A stretch of 64,000 bases of DNA from Methanothrix thermoacetophila PT (GTDB lineage: Archaea; Halobacteriota; Methanosarcinia; Methanotrichales; Methanotrichaceae), in contig NC_008553.1 of the NCBI RefSeq assembly GCF_000014945.1, forward strand, positions 434,001 through 498,000, given 5' to 3'. Below, piece by piece: positions 43,057 to 52,387 of this stretch. A program made the translations under genes and the position numbers. A model generated the notes under the pieces. It saw only the letters and a program-made list of their open reading frames with translations. It made no database searches and was not told where the DNA came from. How positions within the stretch are numbered: position 1 is the first letter of the stretch; each line of letters begins with the position of its first letter.

Positions 43057-43988
43057 GAGCCAGAATCAGGGACTTTCTCGAGAGCAGGGAGGGTTGGATA
43101 TTCTCGGTCGTGGATTACGTCCACATCGATGGCGTGAGATCCCTGCTCAGGTACATCCCGGATGAATCAGGGGGGAGAATCGCAGGCGGCAGAAGATACA
43201 GAAAGCTGGATTTCGACGAGGCGTTTGATTTTCTCAGGGTGAGACGCCCTGATTACGTCAGGGACGTCCATGTGGTACCGTTTGATGATGTGAAGAGGTT
43301 CTTCAGACCGGCTGATGAGCTTCCAAGGGTGAGAGCTGAGGACGAGAGGGTCGGCAGGATCGCTGAAATACTGGAGGAGCATGGCATCCCTGAGAGGTGC
43401 ATCGGGATCACCGGATCGATGCTCCTGGGGCTCCACAGCAGATCATCAGACATAGATCTGGTTGTTTACGGAAACGCCTGGTGGAAGGCGAGGGACGTCA
43501 TAGCAGATGCAAAGCGCAGCGGCTCGATCCAGGAGCTCGATAGCGCAACATGGATGAAGATCTACATGAAGAGAAAGCCCTCGATCCCCTTCGATGAGTT
43601 CGTGGCGCATGAGATGCGCAAGGGCAACCGCGGAATGATCGACGGCACGTACTTTGACCTCCTCTTTACGAGAGACTGGGATGAGATCGAGCCGGTACCC
43701 CCAGGCAGGCCACTGTGCCGAAGCAGAATAGTCGCAGAGGTGGTCGACGCCAGATACTCCTTCGACAGCCCTGGCATTTTCAGGCTCGATCATGAGATCG
43801 GGGAGCTACTCTGTTACTCTCACACATACGCAGGCCAGGCATTCGAGGGGGAGATGATCGAGGCATCTGGGGTGGTCGAGGAGACCCCAAACGGCCTGAG
43901 AATGGTTGTCGGCACGACGAGAGAGGCGAAGGGGGAGTGGATACGCTCGCTGACGCTCATGTCGAGCCTATCCAGAGGGTGTGGATGA
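43053..43988 (+). CDS. Predicted nucleotidyltransferase (COG1665-like)
   Basis: This 311-residue protein has a minimal nucleotidyltransferase motif in its middle, GITGSMLLGLHSRSSDIDLVV (residues about 120-140), with the GS and DxD pattern. The N-terminal section (FLESREGWIFSVVDYVH and LLRYIPDESGG) and C-terminal beta-rich part (HDEIGELLCYSHTYAG region) are specific to an archaeal family. Target molecules (RNA or small metabolites) are unknown. ATG 43053 overlaps the Sua5 stop. The linkage to Sua5 suggests a tRNA role, which is speculative. Confidence 0.82.
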   Translation: MRARIRDFLESREGWIFSVVDYVHIDGVRSLLRYIPDESGGRIAGGRRYRKLDFDEAFDFLRVRRPDYVRDVHVVPFDDVKRFFRPADELPRVRAEDERVGRIAEILEEHGIPERCIGITGSMLLGLHSRSSDIDLVVYGNAWWKARDVIADAKRSGSIQELDSATWMKIYMKRKPSIPFDEFVAHEMRKGNRGMIDGTYFDLLFTRDWDEIEPVPPGRPLCRSRIVAEVVDARYSFDSPGIFRLDHEIGELLCYSHTYAGQAFEGEMIEASGVVEETPNGLRMVVGTTREAKGEWIRSLTLMSSLSRGCG

Positions 43989-44002
43989 TCTGGGTGATCT
44001 GA

Positions 44003-45541
44003 ATGTTCGAGGTTGTTCCTTTCGATATAGAGATCGGGCAGTACAAGGTAATGCTCAACATCGCAGACGCCAGAGCGATGGGCCTCAACCCGGGAGACAG
44101 GGTTCGGGTGAGAACGAGAGGCGCATCTCTGACCGCGATTCTTGACGTGACTGGACAGATGATCGGGCAGGGGCAGGTCGGCATATTCACAGAGGCGTTC
44201 AGGGATCTGAAGGAGGCGAAGAGCGTGGAGATATCGCCCGCCCCAAGGCCTGCCTCGATATCATACATAAAGATGCTGATGGACAGGCAGAAGCTGAGCG
44301 AGGATCAGATCAGGAGCATAGTGAGGGATATCGTCTATAACAACCTCAGCGAGATCGAGCTCTCAGCCTACATCACAGCATCCTACATCCATAACCTGGA
44401 TCCACAGGAGACGGAGTGGCTCACCAGGGCGATGATAGAGACTGGCGAGAGGATATACTTCGATAAGCATCCTGTCGTGGACAAGCACAGCATAGGTGGG
44501 GTTCCAGGGAACAAGGTCTCGATGCTCGTGGTTCCGATTGTCGCAGCCTCAGGCCTGCTCATACCGAAGACAAGCTCGAGGGCGATAACAGGCGCAGGCG
44601 GGACCGCGGATCTGATGGAGGTTCTTGCGCCCGTTGAGTTCACAGCCGATGAGATCAAGGAGATCACCGAAACCGTGGGAGGGGTCATCGCATGGGGCGG
44701 CGCCACAAACATAGCGCCGGCGGACGACAGGTTGATAAAAGCGGAGTACGCCCTCGCCATCGATCCCTACAGCCAGATGCTCGCCTCGATAATGGCGAAG
44801 AAGGGGGCAGTCGGAGCTGACGCTGTCGTGGTCGATATGCCCACAGGCCCTGGAACGAAGCTGGAGACGCCGGAGAAGGCGAGGGTACTCGCGAAAGATC
44901 TCACAGACCTTGGAGAGCGGCTGGGGATCAGGGTGGAGTGCGCGATGACCTTTGGCGGCTCTCCCGTCGGTCGCACAGTGGGACCTGCTCTCGAGGTCAG
45001 AGAGGCTTTAAAGATGCTGGAGACAGGCGAGGGGCCGAACAGCCTCAGAGAGAAGAGCCTCGCCCTCGCAGGCATACTCCTGGAGATGGGAGGGGTTGCG
45101 GCCAGGGGCGAGGGATACAGAGCCGCGGAGGAGATACTGGTGAGCGGAAAGGCCCACAGGAAGCTCATGGAGATCGTAGAGGCGCAGGGAGGGGATCCGA
45201 AGATAAGGAGCGAGGACATCCAGATCGGAGAGCATCAGAAGCAGATACTCTCCCCGACGAACGGATACGTGGTCGCATTCTACAACAAGAGAATCATAGA
45301 GATCGCGAGGGCAGCAGGCGCGCCCGGTGACAAGAGGGCGGGAGTGATAATACACAAGAAGATGGGAGAGATCGTGAAGAAGGGTGAGCCGCTGCTCACG
45401 ATATGCTCCAGCACAGACTGGGAGCTGGAGTGCGCGGTGAAGATGTGCTCGATGAGGGACGCCTTGGAGCAGCCGCCGATAGTCGTGGAGGGCATGCTGC
45501 TCGAGAGGTATCCGACCGAGAGGTATCCGAGAACGATATGA
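44003..45541 (+). CDS. deoA: AMP phosphorylase (archaeal DeoA-like)
   Basis: This 512-residue protein has an N-terminal archaea-specific beta domain (FDIEIGQYKVMLNI), then the thymidine-phosphorylase fold: KHSIGGVPGNKVSMLVVPIVAA, SSRAITGAGGTADLMEV, GGATNIAPADDRLI, and a C-terminal barrel-like hybrid domain (PTNGYVVAFYNKRI). It phosphorolyses AMP to ribose 1,5-bisphosphate plus adenine in the archaeal AMP pathway that feeds type III RuBisCO. GGGTGA lies 4-9 nt before ATG 44003. Neither the isomerase nor RuBisCO is in this window. Confidence 0.95.
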   Translation: MFEVVPFDIEIGQYKVMLNIADARAMGLNPGDRVRVRTRGASLTAILDVTGQMIGQGQVGIFTEAFRDLKEAKSVEISPAPRPASISYIKMLMDRQKLSEDQIRSIVRDIVYNNLSEIELSAYITASYIHNLDPQETEWLTRAMIETGERIYFDKHPVVDKHSIGGVPGNKVSMLVVPIVAASGLLIPKTSSRAITGAGGTADLMEVLAPVEFTADEIKEITETVGGVIAWGGATNIAPADDRLIKAEYALAIDPYSQMLASIMAKKGAVGADAVVVDMPTGPGTKLETPEKARVLAKDLTDLGERLGIRVECAMTFGGSPVGRTVGPALEVREALKMLETGEGPNSLREKSLALAGILLEMGGVAARGEGYRAAEEILVSGKAHRKLMEIVEAQGGDPKIRSEDIQIGEHQKQILSPTNGYVVAFYNKRIIEIARAAGAPGDKRAGVIIHKKMGEIVKKGEPLLTICSSTDWELECAVKMCSMRDALEQPPIVVEGMLLERYPTERYPRTI

Positions 45542-45641
45542 GGAATCGTGCAAACTGGCTGCTGGTAGCACTCATCTCCAGAGCGCTCAGCAGGACCACT
45601 GCCCCTGCGGGCAGGTTATCAGATAAACGGAGGGAATTCAG

Positions 45642-46496
45642 ATGGAGAAGATGAAGGTAGCTGTTGTGTACCACGAGGACTTTCCGGTACATGGATACTC
45701 TGTGCTGAAGGACAGGATCAGGCCATCGTTTGACGCTCTGATGAACTCCGGGCTTGTTGATGGTGTGGAAGTGCAGGTGTTCAGGCCACAGCCAGCGCCG
45801 GTGGAGCTTGTGGCCGAGGCGCATACAGAGAACCACATGCAAAACATGAGGCACGACCCGCACTGGAACGTCGCTCTGCTCTCAGCAGGAAGCGTGCTGA
45901 TGGCAGCTGAGCTTGTGGTCTCCGGAAAGGCAGAGTCCGCATTCGCGTACACAGGAACAGCAGGACATCACGCATCCAGGGGAAGCTGCTGGGGGTTCTG
46001 CTACTTCAACGATGTCGCAATAACGATACTCAAGCTCCGCAAGATGGGGCTCAAGCGCTTCCTGATAATAGATGTGGACCCGCATTTTGGGGATGGGACA
46101 AGAGACTTCTTCGGGAACGATCCGGATGTCTTCCACATCAACTTCCACTCCGGATCGCAGAAGGAGTTCGATCACGAGAGGAACAACTACGACTTTGGCA
46201 TAGGGTGGAACGCGAACGACGAGACGTTTTTGAGGGAGATGGAGAACGCGCTGAAGCTTGCAGAGGGCTTCGATTATGAGGTATGCTTCGTGATCTTCGG
46301 GCATGATTCCCATACCGATGATTACGGCGGCTTCGACCTCACGCTGAATGCGTATCCGAAGATGGCGAGCATGATCAAAAAAGCGGTCGATGGCAAACCG
46401 CTTGTATTCGTGCTCAGCGGCGGCTCGAATCCTGATGTGGCGCGCCGCGCGATTCCGGATGTGATCGCTGTTCTGGCTGGGCGGTGGCCATATTGA
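45642..46496 (+). CDS. Histone-deacetylase-fold protein with altered active-site Tyr
   Basis: This 284-residue arginase/HDAC-fold protein has TAGHHASRGSCWGFCYFND (the His pair and GFCYFND box), zinc-ligand DVDPHFGDGT and FGHDSHTDD. The usual catalytic Tyr in a GGY motif near the C-terminus is replaced: the sequence is LSGGSNPDVAR. Family members deacetylate lysines, polyamines or acetoin-related substrates; the Ser substitution may alter or remove activity. GGAGGG lies 7 nt before ATG 45642. Confidence 0.9.
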   Translation: MEKMKVAVVYHEDFPVHGYSVLKDRIRPSFDALMNSGLVDGVEVQVFRPQPAPVELVAEAHTENHMQNMRHDPHWNVALLSAGSVLMAAELVVSGKAESAFAYTGTAGHHASRGSCWGFCYFNDVAITILKLRKMGLKRFLIIDVDPHFGDGTRDFFGNDPDVFHINFHSGSQKEFDHERNNYDFGIGWNANDETFLREMENALKLAEGFDYEVCFVIFGHDSHTDDYGGFDLTLNAYPKMASMIKKAVDGKPLVFVLSGGSNPDVARRAIPDVIAVLAGRWPY

Positions 46497-47353
46497 GGAT
46501 GGCGTCGAGCTGCTACATATGCATACTGGAGAGGGCCGGATTCGAATGCGAGCTCCTCTCACTGCCGGAGGACCGGAGGCTTGAGCTGGTGGAGGGTCTC
46601 CTGCAGTTCATGGCAGAGCACATGAGGGATGTGCCTGCCACTGTTGGAACTGAGCGTGAGATCATGCTCAAGCGGATAAGCGGCGTGGCTGATCCATACA
46701 GTAAATTGAAGGAGGAGAGCAATGATGTCGCCCGTGAGCTTCTTCCTGTGGCTGAGAGGTTCTACGATCTCAGCGAGGATAAAATGGAGGCCCTTGTCAG
46801 GATAGCCGCTGCAGCGAACTCGATGGAGTTCGGGGTGAGGGGTCACGAGTTCGATAACAGGTCATTCTCATCCGTATTCGAGGATACACTGAGGGAGGAT
46901 CTGGTCGGCGATCTTGATGCCCTCAAGAAGCTCCTGGCCAGGTCCTCGAGGATATTTTACCTGACAGACAACGCCGGAGAGGTCGTGTTCGATCTCTTCG
47001 TGATGGAAAAGCTCAGAGAGATGGGGAAGAGGGTGATCATCGGGCCGAAGGCAGAGCCGGTATTGAATGATGTCACAGCGGACGAGCTGGAAGGAATGAC
47101 CGATGCGGAGATCGTGCCCACAGGTGGCGTGGTTGGCATCTCCCTGGACAGGATAAACCCTGAGGCGAGGAGGTTGCTTTTCGATCCTGAGTGGCTGGTG
47201 ATCGCGAAGGGCATGGGCAACTTCGAGACGATAAGCGAGTTTGAGGAGGCTCTCCGAGGGAGGCTTATATACATCTTCAGGGCGAAGTGCGAGCCGGTCG
47301 CGCGCGCGAACTGTGTTCGCCAGGGATCGCTGGTCGCAAGGGCCTACCTGTAG
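46493..47353 (+). CDS. DUF89/ARMT1-like metal-dependent phosphatase
   Basis: This protein of about 286 residues has an N-terminal CYIC pair, FGVRGHEFD, and the DUF89 signature YLTDNAGEVVFD with VGISLDR and VIAKGMGNFETISE. DUF89 proteins are damage-control or sugar-phosphate phosphatases using Mn, Ni or Co. TTG 46493 overlaps the upstream stop (TTGA) and has GGTGG 5 nt before it; ATG 46499 is also in frame. It overlaps the convergent PAC2 gene by 10 nt. Confidence 0.88.
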   Translation: MRMASSCYICILERAGFECELLSLPEDRRLELVEGLLQFMAEHMRDVPATVGTEREIMLKRISGVADPYSKLKEESNDVARELLPVAERFYDLSEDKMEALVRIAAAANSMEFGVRGHEFDNRSFSSVFEDTLREDLVGDLDALKKLLARSSRIFYLTDNAGEVVFDLFVMEKLREMGKRVIIGPKAEPVLNDVTADELEGMTDAEIVPTGGVVGISLDRINPEARRLLFDPEWLVIAKGMGNFETISEFEEALRGRLIYIFRAKCEPVARANCVRQGSLVARAYL

Positions 47354-48027
47354 AGCATATCCTCATCCGCGTACCCCTCGTCCTCTGGCGCCTCGATCTC
47401 CTCCGCCTCCTCTTCCTCCTCGATCTCGAGCTGCGAGACGTCTATCTCCATCTGGAGGAGGTTCTTGATGGAGAGCAGCAGGTTCCTGGCCGCGTTCAGA
47501 TCCACTAGCCTCTCCCCTGATGTCGTCCCGAGGATGCAGAATCCTCTGAGGCCGTAGAGAGGGGCCATGCCCGCTATGATCCCGTTCATCCCGCCTATTA
47601 TGCTGCTGGGCATAACAGCTATGCCTGCGCTTTTCAGCAGCTCCACGCCATCAGCGTCTGTGGCGGTACCCACAACATTCTCATGAACAGCTCCCACGTA
47701 TGCTGCGAGCGTCACGACGTCTCTCACATCCATCTCCCTCATATCGCTCAAAATCTCGCCTGCGAGCCTGTTCATGCCCAGGACCTCAAGCGGCTGGGCA
47801 TCTGACGTGAGCAGAAGGATATCCTCTCTACCCTCCGGAGAGAAGACGTCAACCGTGAAGAGCCTGGCGACCCCATCCTGGATCAGAACCTGCGGAGGGA
47901 AGCCGCTGAAGGGCAGCGTCATGATCATTCTGGAATTCGTACAGCTTATCAGGTAATCGACCGCAACCTTCCCGACGCTGCCTATCCCCGGGAAGCTCAC
48001 AACAGCCACCTTTCTCTCGAAGAGCAT
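47344..48027 (-). CDS. PAC2-family proteasome-assembly-chaperone-like protein
   Basis: This 227-residue protein has VAVVSFPGIGSVGKVAVDYL and a purine-nucleoside-phosphorylase-like fold (DVVTLAAYVGAVHE, GGMNGIIAGMAPLYGL), typical of archaeal PAC2 proteins. The C-terminal tail is very acidic (EIEEEEEAEEIEAPEDE). ATG 48027 is chosen at TGAGGCG; the open frame extends 65 codons upstream but that part lacks family similarity. Its role in archaeal proteasome assembly is inferred from the family. Confidence 0.9.
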   Translation of the reverse strand: MLFERKVAVVSFPGIGSVGKVAVDYLISCTNSRMIMTLPFSGFPPQVLIQDGVARLFTVDVFSPEGREDILLLTSDAQPLEVLGMNRLAGEILSDMREMDVRDVVTLAAYVGAVHENVVGTATDADGVELLKSAGIAVMPSSIIGGMNGIIAGMAPLYGLRGFCILGTTSGERLVDLNAARNLLLSIKNLLQMEIDVSQLEIEEEEEAEEIEAPEDEGYADEDMLYR

Positions 48028-48266
48028 CGCCTCAGGGTTGGAAGTGGTGATATAACATGGTTTCGATAGAAAAAGGGGCATCTGGATGAGAAAGCCTTCC
48101 GGGAGCCATCTGCAGCCTGTTCGATGATATAGAAAGGCTCCTTCCGGTGAACCGGCGGACCAGTGATCTCGCAGAAAGATGTAGTGCCGGTTGACATTGG
48201 TCCGGGTGCTGGAGGTTGCCACTCAGACGATTCGACCACATGAGCCTGTAGAAAATATTGGAGAGA

Positions 48267-48845
48267 TCACTCTCCAACAGCCCAGATGACCCAGTTAACC
48301 GGAATTGTTTTGTTGTCTCCGACCGGAAGCACGCCACGATAGAGATTGCCTGTGGATCTGTCGAATATGAACGATTGATCCTTCACGTTATCCAGCTCTG
48401 CAAATGTCATCACAGCTCCACGCTCGTAGAGAACCACGTAGAAATCCCCGTTGACCGCCACAGAGGGCACCTCAATTCTCGCAACTCCAAGACCGGCTGG
48501 GAATGTGAAGTACTCAAGCTGGATATCCGACCAGTGATACAGGAGATTGAAGTCGCTGTCTCTTATCTCAACTGCTATGGTCCTCGCCGCTGGCAGCTCT
48601 GTCTGCGTCTCGTTCCAGCCATCGGTTCCCGGGATGAGCACTGCCTGTACCTTCCAGTTCTGGCTCGGTGCGGTCAGCTTCACCGCCTTCCCAACACCAA
48701 GGTCGAAGAAGTGAAGCGTGGTGTTCATCTCCGTCACATTCTTTCCGCTATCCGCCCGCAGAAGCACCGGCTCAGCAGCGACAATCCCTGTGAAGAGCAG
48801 GACTGTGACGCAAAACAAAGCCGCAAACACAATCTGTTTACTCAT
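48267..48845 (-). CDS. Secreted protein, function unknown
   Basis: This 192-residue protein has a signal peptide (IVFAALFCVTVLLFTGIVAAE). The mature part is beta-rich with WHFFDL-like and WKVQAVLIPGTDGWNETQ strands and no Cys. GGTGA lies 5 nt before ATG 48845. No known domain is recognised. It is a single-gene unit followed upstream by a pair of family Q repeats. Confidence 0.75.
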   Translation of the reverse strand: MSKQIVFAALFCVTVLLFTGIVAAEPVLLRADSGKNVTEMNTTLHFFDLGVGKAVKLTAPSQNWKVQAVLIPGTDGWNETQTELPAARTIAVEIRDSDFNLLYHWSDIQLEYFTFPAGLGVARIEVPSVAVNGDFYVVLYERGAVMTFAELDNVKDQSFIFDRSTGNLYRGVLPVGDNKTIPVNWVIWAVGE

Positions 48846-48924
48846 ATTGGTCACCCATCATAATTTTACAGCATACTTATATAGATACTGCTCTGCTGCA
48901 GATATTCGACGAATAAAATATCAC

Positions 48925-49063
48925 CACTCCCATCCATCTGATGACTTGAAGAGGCCCCGGTCATGCTGTGCGCTCGTTTCGACTTATCTTTGACCGCGTC
49001 GAAGGCCTGGCGAGGGATGAGTGCATTCAGCAACCACCCGCATGACCTCCAAATAAATAAGAG
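48925..49063 (+). repeat. Family Q MITE-like repeat, copy 2 (diverged)
   Basis: The sequence begins CACTCCCATCCATCTGATGACTTG and ends AAATAAATAAGAGC. The centre (GCGCTCGTTTCGACTTATC...GATGAGTGCATTCAGCAACC) is like copy 3. The 5' end has lost the CGCTCTTAT match. Confidence 0.65.
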
Positions 49064-49068
49064 CAAAT

Positions 49069-49187
49069 CGCTCTTATCCATCTGATGACTTGAAGAAGCA
49101 CCAGTCACGCTGTGCGTTCGTGGCGAGCGAATGAGTGCATTCAGCAACCGGCCTGCATATCCTTCAAGTTGCTGAATACATAAGAGT
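49069..49187 (+). repeat. Family Q MITE-like repeat, copy 3
   Basis: It starts CGCTCTTATCCATCTGATGACTTG and ends CTGAATACATAAGAGTG, close to copies 1 and 5. It lies 5 bases after copy 2 in tandem and just before the radical SAM stop at 49198. Confidence 0.75.
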
Positions 49188-49197
49188 GGAGCGAATA

Positions 49198-50349
49198 TCA
49201 CAGCCCTTTTGGCTCCTCCTTGGATGCGATCTTGCGGATGAGCGCGATTATTCCAGGCTTGCTGCTCTGCAATCCGAAGGAGCTGAGCATCTCTCTGTTG
49301 AACCTCTCTGTGATCTCGTCGAAGATTCTTTTGTAAGCGATGCAGTAGGGATCCACGCCTCTTATCTCCCCATCTGTGTGGGATATCGCATTGTAAGGAC
49401 ACCCGCCCCTGCAGTATCTGAGGTGCCTGCATTTCCTGCAGTGCACCTCCACGCACTCCCTGAAGCGGTTCATCCGCCTCCATGCTTCAGATCGCTTCAG
49501 ATCGTCCATTGATGGATGATCTCTCACATCACCCATGACATAATCGGGCATCCCGACAAACCTGTAGCACGGATATATGCTCCCATCCGGGCCCACAGCG
49601 AACGTGTTATCCATGCAGTCCACGAATGTGCACACAGTTCCCCGACCGCTGAAGACGCATCTGCAGAGATCGTTGATGTTCCTCACCTCGATCCTGTCCA
49701 TGTTCTCGAGGTATCTGTCGAGGAGATAAACTAGAAGCTCCCCGTACTCAGATGGATCGAGGGCCCACCGCTCCGGCTCGTCGCTGCGAAGCGATGGAAG
49801 CGCTGGATGGAGCTTCAGGGTCAATCCGTTGCTCATGAAGAAATCGAAGATCTCCTGTTTGTACTTTATGGAGTGCGAGGTGAATGTGCATATGAATTGC
49901 ACACTCAGGCCGTGATCGCGGGCAATGCCGTAGCCGCGCATGGTTCGATCGTAGTAACCCTCTGACCTCTGAAGATCGTTTATCTCCTTCGGGCCGTCCA
50001 GGCTTGAGCCGATCGGCACATCATACTCCTTGAGGACTTCAGCCAGCTCAGGCGTTAGCCTCCAGAGGTTCGTCTGCAGTGCAAATGATGGAGTGAGATG
50101 TGAAAGGCCATCTGCAAGCAACGGCAGTGCCTTCCTGTAAAACTCCACACCCGCCAGCAGCGGCTCACCGCCGTGGAAGGTGAACGTCACGGGATCATCA
50201 CGAAAGAGCTTCAGCCACTCGACGATCTCCTTTACAGTATCAATGCTCATCACCGGAGAGCCCTCCTCAGAGCTCCAGCAGTAGCTGCACTTGGAAGGAC
50301 ATCCCAGAGTGGGAATGATCATAACGTGAAAAGGCCTTTTCCTCTGCAT
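49198..50349 (-). CDS. Radical SAM/SPASM peptide-modifying-type protein
   Basis: This 383-residue protein has the cluster motif CPSKCSYC near residue 17, FHGGEPLLAG, GSSLDGP and a SPASM C-terminus with CYRF, CVEVHCRKCRHLRYCRGGC and CIAY. The layout resembles methanogen peptide-modifying radical SAM families and anaerobic sulfatase maturases. No short precursor gene was found next to it: the 144 bases upstream hold only a 28-codon hydrophobic frame on the minus strand. Substrate unknown. Confidence 0.9.
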   Translation of the reverse strand: MQRKRPFHVMIIPTLGCPSKCSYCWSSEEGSPVMSIDTVKEIVEWLKLFRDDPVTFTFHGGEPLLAGVEFYRKALPLLADGLSHLTPSFALQTNLWRLTPELAEVLKEYDVPIGSSLDGPKEINDLQRSEGYYDRTMRGYGIARDHGLSVQFICTFTSHSIKYKQEIFDFFMSNGLTLKLHPALPSLRSDEPERWALDPSEYGELLVYLLDRYLENMDRIEVRNINDLCRCVFSGRGTVCTFVDCMDNTFAVGPDGSIYPCYRFVGMPDYVMGDVRDHPSMDDLKRSEAWRRMNRFRECVEVHCRKCRHLRYCRGGCPYNAISHTDGEIRGVDPYCIAYKRIFDEITERFNREMLSSFGLQSSKPGIIALIRKIASKEEPKGL

Positions 50350-50465
50350 TCAGGGTCTGAGAGCATCTCACTGTATTAATAGATTTCCCGGGGAAACATC
50401 ACAATGTTAACATACGGAAATACAATGCCAAGATATAAAGATCTCAATACGAGAAAAGCCATGAT

Positions 50466-50493
50466 TGAGTAAAGAAAATAATAAAATAAAAAT
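50466..50493 (-). terminator. U-rich terminator of the symporter gene
   Basis: On the minus strand the stop at 50494 is followed by AAATTTTTATTTTATTATTT, a long U-rich tract typical of archaeal termination. Confidence 0.55.
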
Positions 50494-52089
50494 TTATTTG
50501 ATGCCCTTAAAGCATCGATCAAGATGCGCGGTGTCCGGTGGTCTCGTGAGTATGCTCACAACGATCGTGACTAAAAACGCCAGCGGCAGCGCAACCACTA
50601 TTGGATCCACTACAGGCCAGGGCATCTGGGTTATGAGCACATCCCTGCCGAATATGAATCTGGATATGCCGAGGGCCTCTGCCTCTTTTTTATGGACGAA
50701 GACCATCCAGAGCACGCTCGAGAACGTGCCGGTCACGAGCCCCGCGATCGCGCCCGCTCTTGTGGCCCGCCTCCAGAAGAGAGCGCATGTGTACATCGGG
50801 AGGAACGCGGCTGCACAGAGCCCGAAGAATATGGATGTGCCCCTGGCGATGATGTTCTCCGGAAGTATGTATCCGAGGACGACCGCGATGACCACAGCCA
50901 CTATGATCCCTGCCCTCGTCACCAGTATTGACCCTGTTCCCTTTTTCCCTGTCAGCGTCTCATAGATATCCCTGCCGATCGCGGTGCCCTGGGCATGGAA
51001 CTGAGAGCTCGATGTGGACATTGCTGCTGCGAGGAGTGTGAGCATGAAGAGGTACACAAACCACTCCGGCATCGCCGCATTGATGTAAACAGGTATTATG
51101 CTGTCCGCGTTCCCCTTAGCCACCTCTATCGCTATCTTGCCCTGTGTGGCATGGAAGAAGACGTTTGACAGAGCCCCGACATCGAACGCAACGCCGGTCA
51201 TTGCGAGTATGAACACGCCGCCGATCAGGACACCGCGGTTCAGCTCCCTGCCGGATCTCACCGTCATGAATCTCACCGCGAGCTGCGGCATCGCGAGGAC
51301 GCCAATCCCGACACCGAGGACCACGGTCGAGACCAGTGTCCACCACCATGCGCTTCCGAGCGCTGGCATGCTCGTCCATCCTCTGTGACCCTGTGCCGCA
51401 AGGCTCTGAGGAACCAGGTTCGCCATGTCTGTGAGCGCCTGGTGGGCAGCTGTCACACCTCCAAGGTGGAGATAGGTCATGATGAGAAGAAATATCATCC
51501 CCAGAAACATTACCGTGCCCTGCATCGCATCTGTGTACATGACCCCCTTCAGGCCGCCCCAGACCACGTAGGCAGCGATTATGAGCGAGTAGATAAGCAG
51601 CGCGAGGTTGAAGTCTATTGAGAGCGTGGTCTCCATGAACCTGGCAGCACCAATTAAAACGACGGATGCATATAAAGGCATCCCGAGAAAGATCACAAGC
51701 CCGCTGAACCACTGGATGAACTGGCTGTCGAACCTCCGGCCCATCAGCTCCGGGAGCGTCATAGCTCCCAGGTTGTAACCCATCCTCCTCGTGCGCTTTC
51801 CGTAAATTATGAACGCTATGAATATCCCCACAAAGATGTTGAGGAATGTCAGCCACAGAAGCCCCATGCCGAAGAGACCTGCCATGCCGCCGAACCCCAC
51901 GATCGCGGAGGTGCTGATGAATGTTGCCCCGTAGCTCATCGCCATTATGTAAGGATGGATCTTTCTGCCCGCCACCATGTATCCTTCGGTGTCCCTCGTC
52001 GTCACCCAGCCCCTGTATCCCAGGTAGAGCGTGACAAGCAGATAGACGACCACCAATACGTTGAGAAGTAACAGATTCATGGATATCAC
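50494..52089 (-). CDS. Sodium:solute symporter family transporter
   Basis: This protein of about 531 residues has some 13 helices and SSS-family features: GYMVAGRKIHPYIMAMSYGATFIS near the start, YVVWGGLKGVMYTDAMQG, and AAAMSTSSSQFHAQGTAIGRDIY. Substrates of the family range from acetate to proline; in an aceticlastic methanogen acetate is attractive but not shown. GTG 52089 overlaps the accessory-gene stop; ATG 52080 is an alternative start. Confidence 0.93.
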   Translation of the reverse strand: MISMNLLLLNVLVVVYLLVTLYLGYRGWVTTRDTEGYMVAGRKIHPYIMAMSYGATFISTSAIVGFGGMAGLFGMGLLWLTFLNIFVGIFIAFIIYGKRTRRMGYNLGAMTLPELMGRRFDSQFIQWFSGLVIFLGMPLYASVVLIGAARFMETTLSIDFNLALLIYSLIIAAYVVWGGLKGVMYTDAMQGTVMFLGMIFLLIMTYLHLGGVTAAHQALTDMANLVPQSLAAQGHRGWTSMPALGSAWWWTLVSTVVLGVGIGVLAMPQLAVRFMTVRSGRELNRGVLIGGVFILAMTGVAFDVGALSNVFFHATQGKIAIEVAKGNADSIIPVYINAAMPEWFVYLFMLTLLAAAMSTSSSQFHAQGTAIGRDIYETLTGKKGTGSILVTRAGIIVAVVIAVVLGYILPENIIARGTSIFFGLCAAAFLPMYTCALFWRRATRAGAIAGLVTGTFSSVLWMVFVHKKEAEALGISRFIFGRDVLITQMPWPVVDPIVVALPLAFLVTIVVSILTRPPDTAHLDRCFKGIK

Positions 52090-52274
52090 ATGCCCAGCTC
52101 TTTCTCCTGCATCTCAAGCTCCTGGGCCTCCCAGGCAGCCTCCTCCACGATCTCCTGTTTCTCAATCTCCTCGCCTTTATTCCAGTTGGCGATGCCGTAT
52201 GAGACGCACAGAACTGTGCTCAAAATGCATAAAAGATATACTCCCCATATCCAAGGATCATCTATTCCAAGCAC
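52086..52274 (-). CDS. Small symporter accessory protein, one membrane helix
   Basis: This 62-residue protein has one helix (WIWGVYLLCILSTVLCVSYGIANW) and a long acidic tail (KGEEIEKQEIVEEAAWEAQE). It matches the small accessory subunits encoded before archaeal SSS transporters. GTG 52274 follows GGTG. Its stop overlaps the symporter start. Confidence 0.88.
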   Translation of the reverse strand: MLGIDDPWIWGVYLLCILSTVLCVSYGIANWNKGEEIEKQEIVEEAAWEAQELEMQEKELGM

Positions 52275-52387
52275 ATCGGCACCCTCTTGCAGCTCTCCCA
52301 GAGCGTGTAAAGTGGCAGCATGTTACATATTATCATGATATAAGGGTGTCGGTCAGGAATATATGTTAAAGATTTTTGGTTCGGAGC

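Noticed and set aside
48925-49187. Tandem repeats considered as a CRISPR array
   Set aside because: There are only two diverged 120-base units with inverted ends, no regular short repeats with unique spacers and no cas genes.
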